Assembly (NCBI GenBank): GCA_003215545.1
Contig: QCKF01000001.1
Location: forward strand, 1 to 64,000
From: Prochlorococcus sp. AG-409-L14
GTDB taxonomy: Bacteria > Cyanobacteriota > Cyanobacteriia > PCC-6307 > Cyanobiaceae
Direction of reading: 5' to 3'
DNA: 64,000 bases
A program made the translations under genes and the position numbers. The notes under the pieces are model-generated. The model was not told the DNA's origin. It saw only the letters and a list, made by a program, of their open reading frames with translations, and searched no databases. Below are positions 1-10,774 of the stretch, piece by piece (the stretch's first letter is position 1; the number at the start of each line of letters is the position of its first letter).

Positions 1-81
1 ACCAAAGAGATCACTGGCCTTCATGTATAAAAGACTACCCGAGAAAGTAGCAATTAAGCCTAGCCTTTGGGTGCTAGATTG

Positions 82-957
82 CTAGCTCGAACTATCTAAT
101 AGCGGGAACCCTAGGGACTCTCTTTCCTTCAGCCATAACTCAGCAACTTGACGCGCCAGATTACGTATTCGACCAATGGTAGCAGTCCTTTCTGTAACAG
201 AGATAACTCCCCTTGCCTCAAGCAGGTTAAATGTGTGACTGCACTTAAGGACATAATCCAATGCAGGTACTGGAAGTCCTTTTATGATTAATTCCTTTGC
301 TTCTAATTCGTATAAGTCAAACAATGCTTGCTGTCTTTCTGGATTTGCTTCTTTAAAATTAAATTGACATTGTTCTTTCTCAAAAGGAAGCCAGATATCT
401 CCATAAGTAGTAGAGCTATTCCAACTCAAGTCCCAAATACTTTCAGCATTCTGGAGATACATCGCAAGCCTTTCTAATCCATAGGTAATCTCTATGGAAA
501 CAGGGTGACAATCTATTCCACCGCATTGCTGAAAATAAGTAAATTGTGTGACTTCCATACCATCAAGCCAAACTTCCCATCCCACCCCCCAAGCACCAAG
601 AGTTGGAGACTCCCAATTATCTTCAACAAAGCGGATATCATGATTGGCCGCTTTAATACCTATTTCCTCTAAAGACGAAAGATAAGTCTCCTGTATTTCT
701 TCTGGGGAAGGCTTTATTAATACTTGGTATTGAAAATAATGTTGAGCACGGTTTGGATTATCGCCATATCTACCATCAGTTGGCCGACGACATGGCTCAG
801 GATAAGCAACGGCCCAGGGTTCCGGGCCAATAGACCTCAAAACAGTGTGTGGGCTCATTGTACCTGCACCTTTCTCGGTGTCGTAAGGCTGAAGCAAAAT
901 GCATCCTTGCTTCGCCCAAAATTGATTAAGTGCAGCAATTATGTCCTGGAAGTACAT
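82..957 (-). CDS. glyQ: Glycyl-tRNA synthetase alpha subunit
   Basis: ORF begins [38 protein letters not shown], the characteristic GlyQ N-terminus; full length. Confidence 0.97.
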   Translation of the reverse strand: MYFQDIIAALNQFWAKQGCILLQPYDTEKGAGTMSPHTVLRSIGPEPWAVAYPEPCRRPTDGRYGDNPNRAQHYFQYQVLIKPSPEEIQETYLSSLEEIGIKAANHDIRFVEDNWESPTLGAWGVGWEVWLDGMEVTQFTYFQQCGGIDCHPVSIEITYGLERLAMYLQNAESIWDLSWNSSTTYGDIWLPFEKEQCQFNFKEANPERQQALFDLYELEAKELIIKGLPVPALDYVLKCSHTFNLLEARGVISVTERTATIGRIRNLARQVAELWLKERESLGFPLLDSSS

Positions 958-1317
958 ATCCCTGTCGAAGCAATGGAGTAAAGATCTGAATTGGTTAGGA
1001 CAGCGTTAGGACAAGGTCGAAACAACTTGTTAACCAAAACCTTATGCGATGTGTCACTAGGACACGTGTTGAGCGGAATCTCAAAGGAATCTTAGAAGAT
1101 CTCTATACCGGTTGTGATTTATCCAACCTAACGAATTCAACCGATGGCCACTGGAGATTCAACAGGCTCAATGGGACGAAGTCACGAACGATAAACTCCA
1201 GATTAATTGGCCTAAATTTTAGATAAAGGAGGTCCTATGAAATATAATATTTTTCACTTCAAAAGCTACAAACTCAATGTAATTTACCGTTAAAATAATG
1301 ACTAAGAGAGTACAAAG

Positions 1318-2379
1318 ATGAACTTAAAGAAATTCAAAGAAATAGGATTTCTTCTTTCGGGTCTAGAAAAACCATGGGAGAAGAGTGCTTTAGCCAATGC
1401 GTTAGTAGAAGCCAGCAATGAAGCAAATAAGTTTAAAGGTAGAAAACATGATGCAATAAAGTTTCTAAATAATGTTTTCTGCTCAACACTAGCAGAAACA
1501 AATGACTATAAGAATATTAACGAAGAAATTAGATCTTTAGGACATTTTCTAAGAATTTGCTCTTATGAAGATGAGAACCTTAAATGTTTGCTGAGCGAAT
1601 TAATTTCTGGTTTACATTCTCAGGCTCTAACTTTAGAATCAAGCGGAGAAAAGCAAACTTTGAAGAATATAATTTCTTATCTAAAGTCCAACAGACATGA
1701 AAACTTAGTTATTTTTGATATTGGCGCCAACATTGGAGAGTGGTCTAATGTTGCATTAGAAAATACAGAAGCAAGTCTAGACTTACATGCTTTTGAGCCA
1801 AATACTGAATTAATAAGCCAATTAAAAGTACAACTTAATGATGCCTCTCAAGAAAGAAAGTTTAGTACTAGAATTTATATAAATAATGCCGGAGTTGCAA
1901 ACGTTACAGGTAAGATTCCTTTGTATGTTCATGGGAACAATCATGAGCTTTCAACTATTAGCAAGAATGTCTCAGAGAATTGTTTTACAAATGAATATAG
2001 AGGCTTAACTATAGATTCAATAAGGGGTGATGAGTACTGTTCAAAAAATTGCATACAAAATATCGATATACTTAAAATTGACACTGAAGGAACAGACTTA
2101 GAAGTATTGCAATCCTTCCAGTTGTCATCACGGAAAATTAATGCAAGATTTATCCAATTTGAATATGGAAAGTCTTCTTATTACAGTGGCTTCGGCTTGA
2201 AAGGTTTTTTTGAATTACTAGAAGAAACTCATTTAATCGCAAAGATACTTCCTGAAGGCTTATACCTGATTCCCGAATATACAGAAGATATAGAAGATTT
2301 TATGTGGTCAAATTACCTAGCAGTTAATAAAGCTGATGAGAATTTCTATAAGAATTCAGACCTTTTTAAGTTGCCTTAA
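1318..2379 (+). CDS. FkbM family methyltransferase
   Basis: VIFDIGANIGEWSNVAL, LHAFEPN, DILKIDTEGTDLEVLQSF motifs typical of FkbM SAM methyltransferases. Confidence 0.85.
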   Translation: MNLKKFKEIGFLLSGLEKPWEKSALANALVEASNEANKFKGRKHDAIKFLNNVFCSTLAETNDYKNINEEIRSLGHFLRICSYEDENLKCLLSELISGLHSQALTLESSGEKQTLKNIISYLKSNRHENLVIFDIGANIGEWSNVALENTEASLDLHAFEPNTELISQLKVQLNDASQERKFSTRIYINNAGVANVTGKIPLYVHGNNHELSTISKNVSENCFTNEYRGLTIDSIRGDEYCSKNCIQNIDILKIDTEGTDLEVLQSFQLSSRKINARFIQFEYGKSSYYSGFGLKGFFELLEETHLIAKILPEGLYLIPEYTEDIEDFMWSNYLAVNKADENFYKNSDLFKLP

Positions 2380-3049
2380 TTTATATTAAATAGATACACA
2401 ATGGTAACATTTAAACGACGAGAAATTTGCTAAGAAGATGGCACTATGGGTAATTTGATTAGGGGGTGAATAGTTAGATAAAAATTTCGAGTATAATTCA
2501 ATTGCTATCTTCGACACGGGTTAGATTTGATTCCAAACTAATAGAACTAAAATATCTGAAGAGTTAAAATTTGGTCAGGATCGTCCTTCAAAACCTAGTC
2601 TAAAATAGGGTTATGTTTTTGTCCTGGAAGTACACTGTTCCCATCACAACTGTTTTTTGTCAATAGAAAGCTTATTGGTTAAGCGATCAATAGCTCCCTT
2701 ATATAAGTTGAATTGGTTTATAGAACCAGTTCGAAGTCAGCAAAAATATATTATACAAATAATTACTCCTCAACTAAACCTTTTAACAATAAACCTTTTT
2801 GCTATGAACAATGCAAATGATAAAATCTAATTTTTCATAGGGTTAACCATTTTCTGCTTTCTTTTACACCTAACTAATATTAATTTCCATGCACTAATGA
2901 ATTGGGCTAAGCCTTGTTCTTTCTCAAGCTTAATTTTAAATAAAAATACTTAAACATGATTGATCAAAGATTTTATGCGGTTCAGAAAAATCAGCCGATA
3001 ATGAAAAGATAGATTTCTATTACCTTATCGACAAAGCCATTAGTCTATT

Positions 3050-3637
3050 ATGCATACCATGATCAACAATGAATCAAAGCAAAAATTGGAAAGGAATGAT
3101 TTCTTTCCAACACCCTTGTACAAAGTAAAACGGAAAAAAGATGACATTGAACTAGAAAAGTCCATGTTCAAATGGGTCTTTAGTGTTGAGGAGAATGTAA
3201 TTAGTACACAAAATTCGAATGTAGGTGGATATCAAAGCAAGCCATGCTACGACTTCAATAAACTACCTCCGGAGTTCTTAAATCTCCTAAAAGAAAAACT
3301 AAAATTCCTACCAAATTTTAAATTTGGAAGTTGGTGGATAAACATCAACAGATCAGGTGATTTCAACCAGACCCATACACATCCAGGGGCTGACATATCA
3401 GTAGTTTATTATCTTACAGATAATTATTCTTCCTTGTGTTTTGACCATCCTAATAAGCATAGTCGATCAATGTTTCTAATGGCGATGGGTCTGCCAACAG
3501 GAGTAAAAGTAAATGCTTTAGCTGGAGAAATGGTAGTTTTCCCAGCCGATTTACCTCACTATGTTGAACCTAATAGATCCGATAGCGACAGGATAAGCAT
3601 AGCGATGAACCTAAATTTCACTTTCAAGGATAGGTGA
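3050..3637 (+). CDS. Putative 2OG-Fe(II) oxygenase (TIGR02466-like)
   Basis: THTHPGADISVVYYL ... GEMVVFPADLPHYVEPNRSDSDRISIAMNL matches the HxD/H...H double-stranded beta-helix pattern. Confidence 0.75.
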   Translation: MHTMINNESKQKLERNDFFPTPLYKVKRKKDDIELEKSMFKWVFSVEENVISTQNSNVGGYQSKPCYDFNKLPPEFLNLLKEKLKFLPNFKFGSWWININRSGDFNQTHTHPGADISVVYYLTDNYSSLCFDHPNKHSRSMFLMAMGLPTGVKVNALAGEMVVFPADLPHYVEPNRSDSDRISIAMNLNFTFKDR

Positions 3638-3731
3638 TTTTTGAAAGCTATAAAAATAATGAATTTGAGGTAAAGAAAACAACAAAAAAGCATCAAGGAA
3701 GGAATATATGTGATAATAAGATGAGATAGAA

Positions 3732-4460
3732 TTGCTTCCAGAAATCTTGGGAAAATCTAAATTAACATGGCATCCATCAATTATCACTAAATCTCTTGCA
3801 ATATGTGGAATATTGCTAGCCATAGCAAATATCCTTGTGCAATTTGCAATCAATATTTTTGGTATGAACAAGGAATGGTTCTTGCTTTTCAATATGGACA
3901 AGGAGGTGAATATCCCAACTCTTTATTCCACGATGCTATTAGCTTTTTGCTCTATTTTAATAAATTTGATTGCCAGGAAAGGTAAGAAAGAAAGAGATGT
4001 TCTGGCGGAAAAGTGGGTAGCTCTAAAATGGGTTTTTGTTTTTCTAGCCTTTGACGAAGCCTTACAAATTCACGAAATATTCATAATTCAAGAGCTGAGA
4101 GATATGCTACCTATATTCCTTAACATTGTATGGGTAATTCCTTACGGTATACTTGTGATTGTTTTCTTGAATTTCTTCAAATCATTAATAATAAGTCTGC
4201 CTACTAAAATTAGAACTTTTACGCTAATTTCTGGAGCTATATATATATCCGGTGCATTAGGATTAGAAATAGTAGGCAACACCCTAGTAAGAGAAGGTCA
4301 GATTAGGCTGCACGGTATATCGTATGGACTTATTATTTCATTAGAAGAAACATTGGAAATAACAGGTCTAATAATATTTATCCATACTCTCTTAAGGTAT
4401 ATATTTAACTACCAGAAACAGAAAGTTAAGCTAAATATTCGAGTTAAGAGTGCCGAGTAA
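3732..4460 (+). CDS. Hypothetical multi-pass membrane protein
   Basis: 242 aa ORF (TTG start) with several hydrophobic segments. Confidence 0.6.
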   Translation: MLPEILGKSKLTWHPSIITKSLAICGILLAIANILVQFAINIFGMNKEWFLLFNMDKEVNIPTLYSTMLLAFCSILINLIARKGKKERDVLAEKWVALKWVFVFLAFDEALQIHEIFIIQELRDMLPIFLNIVWVIPYGILVIVFLNFFKSLIISLPTKIRTFTLISGAIYISGALGLEIVGNTLVREGQIRLHGISYGLIISLEETLEITGLIIFIHTLLRYIFNYQKQKVKLNIRVKSAE

Positions 4461-4536
4461 AAACAGTTAGATAGAAGTCTATAAGATTAAGTGTTCTAAG
4501 TCATGTGAAATTTAAATTATGTATTATAGTTTGATT

Positions 4537-4839
4537 TTATCTCTGGTCCACGCTCATTATCTCATTTTCCGTAGGGAATTTATCAGGACATTTAGTTTTT
4601 ATTTCCTTTACGATATTTTCCATAAGATATAGTCCTGATTTTGAATATTCATAATTGGTCTTTTGTACATTAAATACGCTGTTAATAGCTATTAAGTGAG
4701 AATCTTTATGAGCCATACCTTTCCTTCGTAAATTACAATAGATTTCGCTATAGCTTTTGGAATTCTGGTTTAATTCAACTTTTGAACATCCAGTCATGAT
4801 TGTTAGCAGAGTTGTAAATACAAGTCGATAGGTGTGCAT
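4537..4839 (-). CDS. Hypothetical small lipoprotein-like protein
   Basis: N-terminal signal-like segment ending TIMTGCSK (lipobox-like). Confidence 0.45.
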   Translation of the reverse strand: MHTYRLVFTTLLTIMTGCSKVELNQNSKSYSEIYCNLRRKGMAHKDSHLIAINSVFNVQKTNYEYSKSGLYLMENIVKEIKTKCPDKFPTENEIMSVDQR

Positions 4840-4995
4840 ACTAGATATACAAGGAGATTAATTATGGATCATAACTTATATCGTCAGCAACTTGTGGTCT
4901 AGAGCTTTAATTTAAAAACGAAAATGTAAATCATCGTTGCATACTAATTTATTAAAATAGCAAGTAGTCTAAAATTTAAAAACTAGGTTAGTAAA

Positions 4996-6474
4996 ATGGC
5001 TGTAAACAAAACTGATTTATACGACCCTCTATGGACATACTACTGCGCTAATACTTTTGGAATGGATGAAAATGTAAATTTCTATATATCTAATGGGTAT
5101 GAATGGATCGATGGTATTTCGACTTCCGATTCTACTGGCTGGGGTAGAGATGTATGGATAGAAGAAGTTTTTAATGACATTGATCCACTAATTGATCTTG
5201 ACTTTAACAGAGTATATTCTAAATCAGAAGCTGATATTGTGATCTATAGAGTGTCATCATATACATCAATAAATAATAACCCTTCAATATTAGGAACTAC
5301 TAGCTTCAACAGCGATAGTCAACTACAAATAATATGGAAGGATCAATCATTCAATATAGATAGAAACCCTTGGCTAATTGAAGATAAATATAGTATTTTA
5401 GGTTTTGATGAAGCCTACACGATTGTCCACGAGATAGGCCACACTTTGGCACTTAAACATCCAAAAGAAGATCCGTATGGAAGTTGGCATAACTCAACTG
5501 ATACAGTCATGTCATACAATGTATCTCCTTATTATCATGGATATTCTGGGAATGGTTTTGCTGATCCTGTAAAGTTCAGCACTGCAGATATTGAGGCATT
5601 ACAATATATATGGGGTATCGAAGATGGAAAAGATAGTAATATCAACCATTCCGAAACATATAAATTCGATTATATAAATGGTTGGAAGTTTGGACACACA
5701 ACCAATGCTAAGGAAATAGTTAATAAGTGGTTTGGTACCAATAAAAAACAACTTGAACAACAAGTCGATGTTTATAACTCATATTTGGAGATTGAAGCTT
5801 CAAGTTGGTCGGGTAAAATTGAGATTTCGAGAGTCGTAAAAGCTGTACCTTCTAGCTGGGGATTTATTCAAGCAAAGCAAAGTCACGCGTTAAATGATAG
5901 AAGCCTTAGTCCTTGGATTGGCTCGGTTCTTGTAGGTGGAAATAATGTGGACATTTTAAGAGGTTTAGCTGGATTTGATGTACTGGATGGAGGAGATGGT
6001 GACGACTTAATTCATGGTGGTAATGGTAGGGATATTATTACTGGCGGTGAGGGAAAAGATGAGCTTCATGGTGACTTTGGATGGAATACCTACACATCTT
6101 GCGAAGATGACTTTATTGATTTAATTGCTATAAAATCTGATCAATATCTAGAGAATTGGTGGCAAGAAGGAAAGGCAGGAAACAATCCAAATGGTGAAAA
6201 AGTTGACATTATTGAAGGTCTAGATCATAATGATCAAATTAAAATTATTGGCGTATTCTCATCAGAGATAACTGTTGAAAGTAATAGTTCTGCCCATGGA
6301 CTAAATGGAATAGGTATCTACGCAAATGACTATCTGGAAGCCTTATACATTGGAGGTAAACTATCAGCTGACCAGATAAAATCAATTACAACAGGGGACG
6401 GATCACAGATGGCAATGAATAATAAAGTGTGGAGTTATTGGAGTAGCAATACGCCTCCTCCTCTATTGAGCTAA
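4996..6474 (+). CDS. Serralysin-like secreted zinc metalloprotease with RTX repeats
   Basis: HEIGHTLALKHP zinc site (HExxHxxxxxH), DTVMSY Met-turn, then GGDGDDLIHGGNGRDIITGGEGKDELHGD RTX nonapeptides. Confidence 0.9.
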   Translation: MAVNKTDLYDPLWTYYCANTFGMDENVNFYISNGYEWIDGISTSDSTGWGRDVWIEEVFNDIDPLIDLDFNRVYSKSEADIVIYRVSSYTSINNNPSILGTTSFNSDSQLQIIWKDQSFNIDRNPWLIEDKYSILGFDEAYTIVHEIGHTLALKHPKEDPYGSWHNSTDTVMSYNVSPYYHGYSGNGFADPVKFSTADIEALQYIWGIEDGKDSNINHSETYKFDYINGWKFGHTTNAKEIVNKWFGTNKKQLEQQVDVYNSYLEIEASSWSGKIEISRVVKAVPSSWGFIQAKQSHALNDRSLSPWIGSVLVGGNNVDILRGLAGFDVLDGGDGDDLIHGGNGRDIITGGEGKDELHGDFGWNTYTSCEDDFIDLIAIKSDQYLENWWQEGKAGNNPNGEKVDIIEGLDHNDQIKIIGVFSSEITVESNSSAHGLNGIGIYANDYLEALYIGGKLSADQIKSITTGDGSQMAMNNKVWSYWSSNTPPPLLS

Positions 6475-6506
6475 TTATTTAAATTATATAGATATAATTC
6501 TGTAAA

Positions 6507-7280
6507 TTATTTATAAGCTTTAAGCAGCTCCTCTAATTGTATGAGTTGTTTTTTGGGTGGATATTTTTCCCAGCCTTTATAGAAACCATTCATAAAATTA
6601 ACATCGTAGGCGGGAACATTTAGTTTTTTTAGAAAGTTTATATACTCTATTTCTTTATGTTTATATACTTCTTTTTCTATAAATTGATAACCATGAAAGT
6701 CGAGCCAAAACTCTGTAACTTTTGAGCACAAAAACTGATTAGAAAATAAGGAATCTAAAATCTCATATTCAGCTCCTTCTACATTTAGTTTGACGATTAG
6801 ACTTTCAGGGGAATCAGGTATATTAGCTAAAATTTCAGTAAGACTTAATGTAGGAATACGAATTTTACTGACATTACTTTCTAGTGGTTTATCAGGATGT
6901 ATTGAGGAGCCTGCAGATCCATTATCATAGAATGTACGAATTTCTGTACGTGCAGCGATCCCAAAATTTCCAACATAAATAGACTCATAATCATACTTAT
7001 ATTTTGCTGCCTGTAAGCTGAGTGGTGTCCATATTTGGGCCTGACGGCTTGGCTCATAAGAGCTTAAATTATATTTAGAAGTGATGCCATGATATTCTCT
7101 ATACTTAACAAAGCCTTCTATAGTCTCGCCCTGATGAGCACCGCAATCTATAAAATAACAATGACTATTTGTTTGATCGGTAAAGTGTCCTAAGAAGTTT
7201 CTGCCAGGAGTACTAATAACGGTTACGGGGAGGTCTTCCTCACGATTCTTCAAGAGCCCGACGGACCAAGGAAGTGACAT
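6507..7280 (-). CDS. FkbM family methyltransferase
   Basis: YFIDCGAHQGETIEGF, SLIVKLNVEGAEYEIL motifs. Confidence 0.75.
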   Translation of the reverse strand: MSLPWSVGLLKNREEDLPVTVISTPGRNFLGHFTDQTNSHCYFIDCGAHQGETIEGFVKYREYHGITSKYNLSSYEPSRQAQIWTPLSLQAAKYKYDYESIYVGNFGIAARTEIRTFYDNGSAGSSIHPDKPLESNVSKIRIPTLSLTEILANIPDSPESLIVKLNVEGAEYEILDSLFSNQFLCSKVTEFWLDFHGYQFIEKEVYKHKEIEYINFLKKLNVPAYDVNFMNGFYKGWEKYPPKKQLIQLEELLKAYK

Positions 7281-7328
7281 GATAATTACTTATAAAGTAA
7301 TATACTAAATTAAATACTATCATAAGTT

Positions 7329-8777
7329 TCATATTATATATTGGCAAATCTCAAGGATTGAATGCTTTGAAAATTTATGAATCTGCTTAGAACGAAAAGG
7401 CGTAAACCATAAATAGGAATTAAAATAAGAACTGAGTTTTTCGAGGCGGAAAGATAAATTTTTACTAAAGTTTTCTTGTGATTCTTCAACATAAAAGTTA
7501 TTTAATAGCATTAAATAAGGAGAAGATTTATTCAAGATAATAGTTGTAGCCCCAAGAAGGTATGATTGAATATTAACGGTTCCATTTAATGTATATACGA
7601 TGGGATTGTATTCCAATATGAACTGGTTAATTGATATATTTCGATCAAGAAGTTTAATTTTAGGGCTAATTGATATAATATCGTTATAGTAATTTAATCC
7701 TCGATATTCTAGGAAGTTTTCCATATGCTTATCGTGAGTAAAATCGGTATAGCATAATAGGAATTGATCGGGATGTTCTTTAACTATCAAATAGTCCAAT
7801 TCTGTATATTGATTAATTATATGTTCAATCAATTGCCTTTGATCATGATATGGGAATGCCATTGGGCATGTACTAAGTTCAGGTTGATAATGTAATGGCA
7901 AGAAGCCAATTCTACTGTTAGGGTCAATTAGTGAGCTAAGGTCAGTTTGAGAATTTGAATAGGCTTCATATTTGCGTGTAAGATTTGATTTGTGGCTCAA
8001 TATATGTGGATTAGAATTAAGTAGTTTTAGCTTCTGCTTAGATCTAAATGCTGAGTGGTCAGATTGCTTTTGTATTGCATAAGTAGAGTAATGATTAGTA
8101 AATCCAAATGGATATTGAGTTGATATTTTAAAAGATTCCTCCAGCCCAGAAAGATAATCATTTATACTCTTTTTTCGTAAGGACTTTAATTCATGAGTAT
8201 GCTTGGATGGATTCATTACATATTCTAGATTAGTTAAATCGATTAAAAATGATAATTCTATAATTGGAGAGGGGTAAAAAGCTAAATAGGGTATACCTAT
8301 ATATTTACAAGCAGAGGTTAGAATATAATCGTAAAAGCCATGGGGAACATTGGAAGAGACTACATATTTGGGTTCAAGATATAGACAAATTGAAAGCCAG
8401 TAAATAAATATGTGCCTTATACGCTGGATTAAATCAGTTAATGGAAGAATTCCATAGACTGTTCTCTGGGACATAGTAAGGATAATTTCCTGGTTTGGTA
8501 TTTCGAAGTTCTGGGTTAATTGAGTGGAATATATTGCCAATATTTCAGCTGCTTCCGTATTAGTAGTTTTGACAAGTGTCTGGCGAATATAGCTGGAATC
8601 AAATAAATTATCCTGCTGCAAAAAAGACATATCGATAATATGCTTAAATCTATGGATCAAACCCTTTTTGTCTTCAGTCATGCATGGGTCTATTAAAACA
8701 GTGTTCTCAGTTGCTATGGAATTAAAGTCATCTTCTAAGAAGAGCTCAGCAAAATTACTAAAAATATAATCAGTCAT
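7329..8777 (-). CDS. Capsular polysaccharide synthesis-type transferase
   Basis: GFLPLHYQPELSTCPMAFPYHDQRQLIEHI...LIVKEHPDQF resembles the capsule synthesis (KpsS/LipB-like) signature. Confidence 0.7.
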   Translation of the reverse strand: MTDYIFSNFAELFLEDDFNSIATENTVLIDPCMTEDKKGLIHRFKHIIDMSFLQQDNLFDSSYIRQTLVKTTNTEAAEILAIYSTQLTQNFEIPNQEIILTMSQRTVYGILPLTDLIQRIRHIFIYWLSICLYLEPKYVVSSNVPHGFYDYILTSACKYIGIPYLAFYPSPIIELSFLIDLTNLEYVMNPSKHTHELKSLRKKSINDYLSGLEESFKISTQYPFGFTNHYSTYAIQKQSDHSAFRSKQKLKLLNSNPHILSHKSNLTRKYEAYSNSQTDLSSLIDPNSRIGFLPLHYQPELSTCPMAFPYHDQRQLIEHIINQYTELDYLIVKEHPDQFLLCYTDFTHDKHMENFLEYRGLNYYNDIISISPKIKLLDRNISINQFILEYNPIVYTLNGTVNIQSYLLGATTIILNKSSPYLMLLNNFYVEESQENFSKNLSFRLEKLSSYFNSYLWFTPFRSKQIHKFSKHSILEICQYII

Positions 8778-8782
8778 GCCAT

Positions 8783-9685
8783 TTACCCATAAGAGGATGG
8801 AGCGTAGAATCCTCTATCATTTTCGTAAGACAAGCTGTTATATATGCGAGAAATAATATCTTTATTATAAGGTGATAGGCTATTGCCTAACCTATATCTG
8901 TGTACAATTTGTGCTTGTGTAATATCCATTAGCTCTAATTGAAGGAATAATCTTGACCCGAGATATTTACCATTAATAGTATTCAACCTATCTAACTTAA
9001 GACAGGAAGAAGCATGAATCCCATTGGTATCTATAAATATGACTGTGTCAGTATTCCAATTTATTGAAATTTCTCGATAGTGTCTTAAGCATTGAGTTTC
9101 TATAGAATAAAAGAGATCAACTGACTCTTTATGGGATTTTTTGGAGGCCCTGAACATCTCCCAATTTTGAGGGATGCAAGATTCCTTATGTGAAGATTCA
9201 AAATATAATGTTGGTATACTTAATCCATAGTTAATCAAAGGTAAAAATATCTTAATGCGATGACCAACACCATCCCTATGCCAATTAATGGAAGAAGTCC
9301 TAGAATTATTAGTAGTATTCATCAATCCTAATGAACATATGTCGTATGCATTTAACAATAAACTTAGAGATTCTCTTAACCGTATATTCTGAAATAGAAT
9401 TCTATCAATTATTTTCATAACAGCTGATTTAATTCCATTATCTTTAAAATTTTCCATGTAGAAACTATTACTTAAATCTAAATCTTTCAACTCCTTAGCT
9501 AACTCTCTTTCTTGAAAAATTGATAGATTAGTATGGCCTTTTTTTAAAAGTATATCCATTGAGCTTGGCTTATTACCTATAATTCGTTTAAATTTTCTCT
9601 TTGCTAGCAGAGAAGTTTCATCTACCACATGATATATCCTTTTATATAGATCTGTCGTAGAAATAGGATCATTAAATATTTTCAT
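8783..9685 (-). CDS. Phytanoyl-CoA dioxygenase-like protein
   Basis: SSINWHRDGVGHRIKIFLPL (HxD) and later conserved His; 4 nt overlap with the upstream neuA-like gene. Confidence 0.6.
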   Translation of the reverse strand: MKIFNDPISTTDLYKRIYHVVDETSLLAKRKFKRIIGNKPSSMDILLKKGHTNLSIFQERELAKELKDLDLSNSFYMENFKDNGIKSAVMKIIDRILFQNIRLRESLSLLLNAYDICSLGLMNTTNNSRTSSINWHRDGVGHRIKIFLPLINYGLSIPTLYFESSHKESCIPQNWEMFRASKKSHKESVDLFYSIETQCLRHYREISINWNTDTVIFIDTNGIHASSCLKLDRLNTINGKYLGSRLFLQLELMDITQAQIVHRYRLGNSLSPYNKDIISRIYNSLSYENDRGFYAPSSYG

Positions 9686-10398
9686 GAAATATTTTCTAAA
9701 TTATTTTCTAGGATGATATTTGCGATTTGTAAATCGAGTCCTGTATTAATATCAAAACCTTCAAGAGGATCTATCAAGTAACCAATAACCTCTGCATCTG
9801 AAATATAAGTCGCTTTTTTAAGTAATTTAGTATGAAAAGAATAATAAGAACTATTTTCAATATATATAGGTTCTCTATCTTGTTGTCTTCTAGGCTGATT
9901 TTGTAAAAGGCGACTTATTAAAAATCCCTTACCTTTAGGTAAATTACTATTTTGCATATTTTTAGGGTACCATATATCATCAAAACTTTTATGAACACTG
10001 ATAAGACAATTATCACTTGTCAACGAACTCTTAGAAGAAATGCAGAACTGATTCAATGTACCCAAGCTCCTTAACGGAGAGGTTGGTTGAAGCAAAATAA
10101 TAATATCTTCGTCTATTTCGTCTATATTAAGTAAATAGTGCCTAATAGAATCTTCTATTATGGATTTATCCTCTGCTAATCTACTTGGCCTTTCATGTAT
10201 TACAGTGGATTTATAATGGTTATAAACATAGGCTGCGATACTACTTGAATCTGTTGAAACTACGATTCTATCAATCAAATCACAATGCAAGGCTAAATCT
10301 AAAGTATAACTCAATAAAGGCCTCCCCCCTAATTCAGACATATTCTTATTTTTAATCCGTTTGGATCCAGCTCTTGCTGGAATGAAGGCTGTTATCAT
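9682..10398 (-). CDS. neuA: CMP-nonulosonate (sialic/legionaminic-type) cytidylyltransferase
   Basis: MITAFIPARAGSKRIKNKNMSELGGRPLLSYTLDLAL, ILLQPTSPLR: CMP-NeuAc synthetase signature. Confidence 0.88.
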   Translation of the reverse strand: MITAFIPARAGSKRIKNKNMSELGGRPLLSYTLDLALHCDLIDRIVVSTDSSSIAAYVYNHYKSTVIHERPSRLAEDKSIIEDSIRHYLLNIDEIDEDIIILLQPTSPLRSLGTLNQFCISSKSSLTSDNCLISVHKSFDDIWYPKNMQNSNLPKGKGFLISRLLQNQPRRQQDREPIYIENSSYYSFHTKLLKKATYISDAEVIGYLIDPLEGFDINTGLDLQIANIILENNLENIS

Positions 10399-10772
10399 AG
10401 GATAATATGACGTATATAATTACGCAAACTGATCACAGAAAGGAGCTTTTTATTAACATCAATAATAGGAATTAAAGGTACAGCATATTCCTTAAATATT
10501 TCTCGTGCTTGAGCTTCCTGCTCTTTGCGATTAGGGTAATCTAAGATTGATTTATAATTAGTTGTCATTATATCTACTGCTATAGTGTGCAAAGTATTAC
10601 CTCTTACATAAGCTCTAATCAAATCGCCTTCTGTAATTACCCCAAGAAGAATCTTAGCTTCATTAACCACAAGAACTGTCCTGTCCTTATTTTCTACTAT
10701 CTTTTCAACAAGTACTGAGATAGGAGTATGGCTTAAAATTATATATTTGGATAGATCTTTCTCTATCAACAT
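10395..10772 (-). CDS. CBS-domain protein
   Basis: VLVVNEAKILLGVITEGDLIRAYVRG and a second CBS-like half; sits between neuC- and neuA-like genes. Confidence 0.8.
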   Translation of the reverse strand: MLIEKDLSKYIILSHTPISVLVEKIVENKDRTVLVVNEAKILLGVITEGDLIRAYVRGNTLHTIAVDIMTTNYKSILDYPNRKEQEAQAREIFKEYAVPLIPIIDVNKKLLSVISLRNYIRHIIL

Positions 10773-10774
10773 GC

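Noticed and set aside
724-981. Plus-strand 85 aa ORF opposite glyQ
   Set aside because: Lies antisense to a clearly coding glyQ and has no recognisable protein character.
3611-3901. Minus-strand 96 aa ORF
   Set aside because: Overlaps the + strand membrane protein and oxygenase 3' end; no recognisable features.
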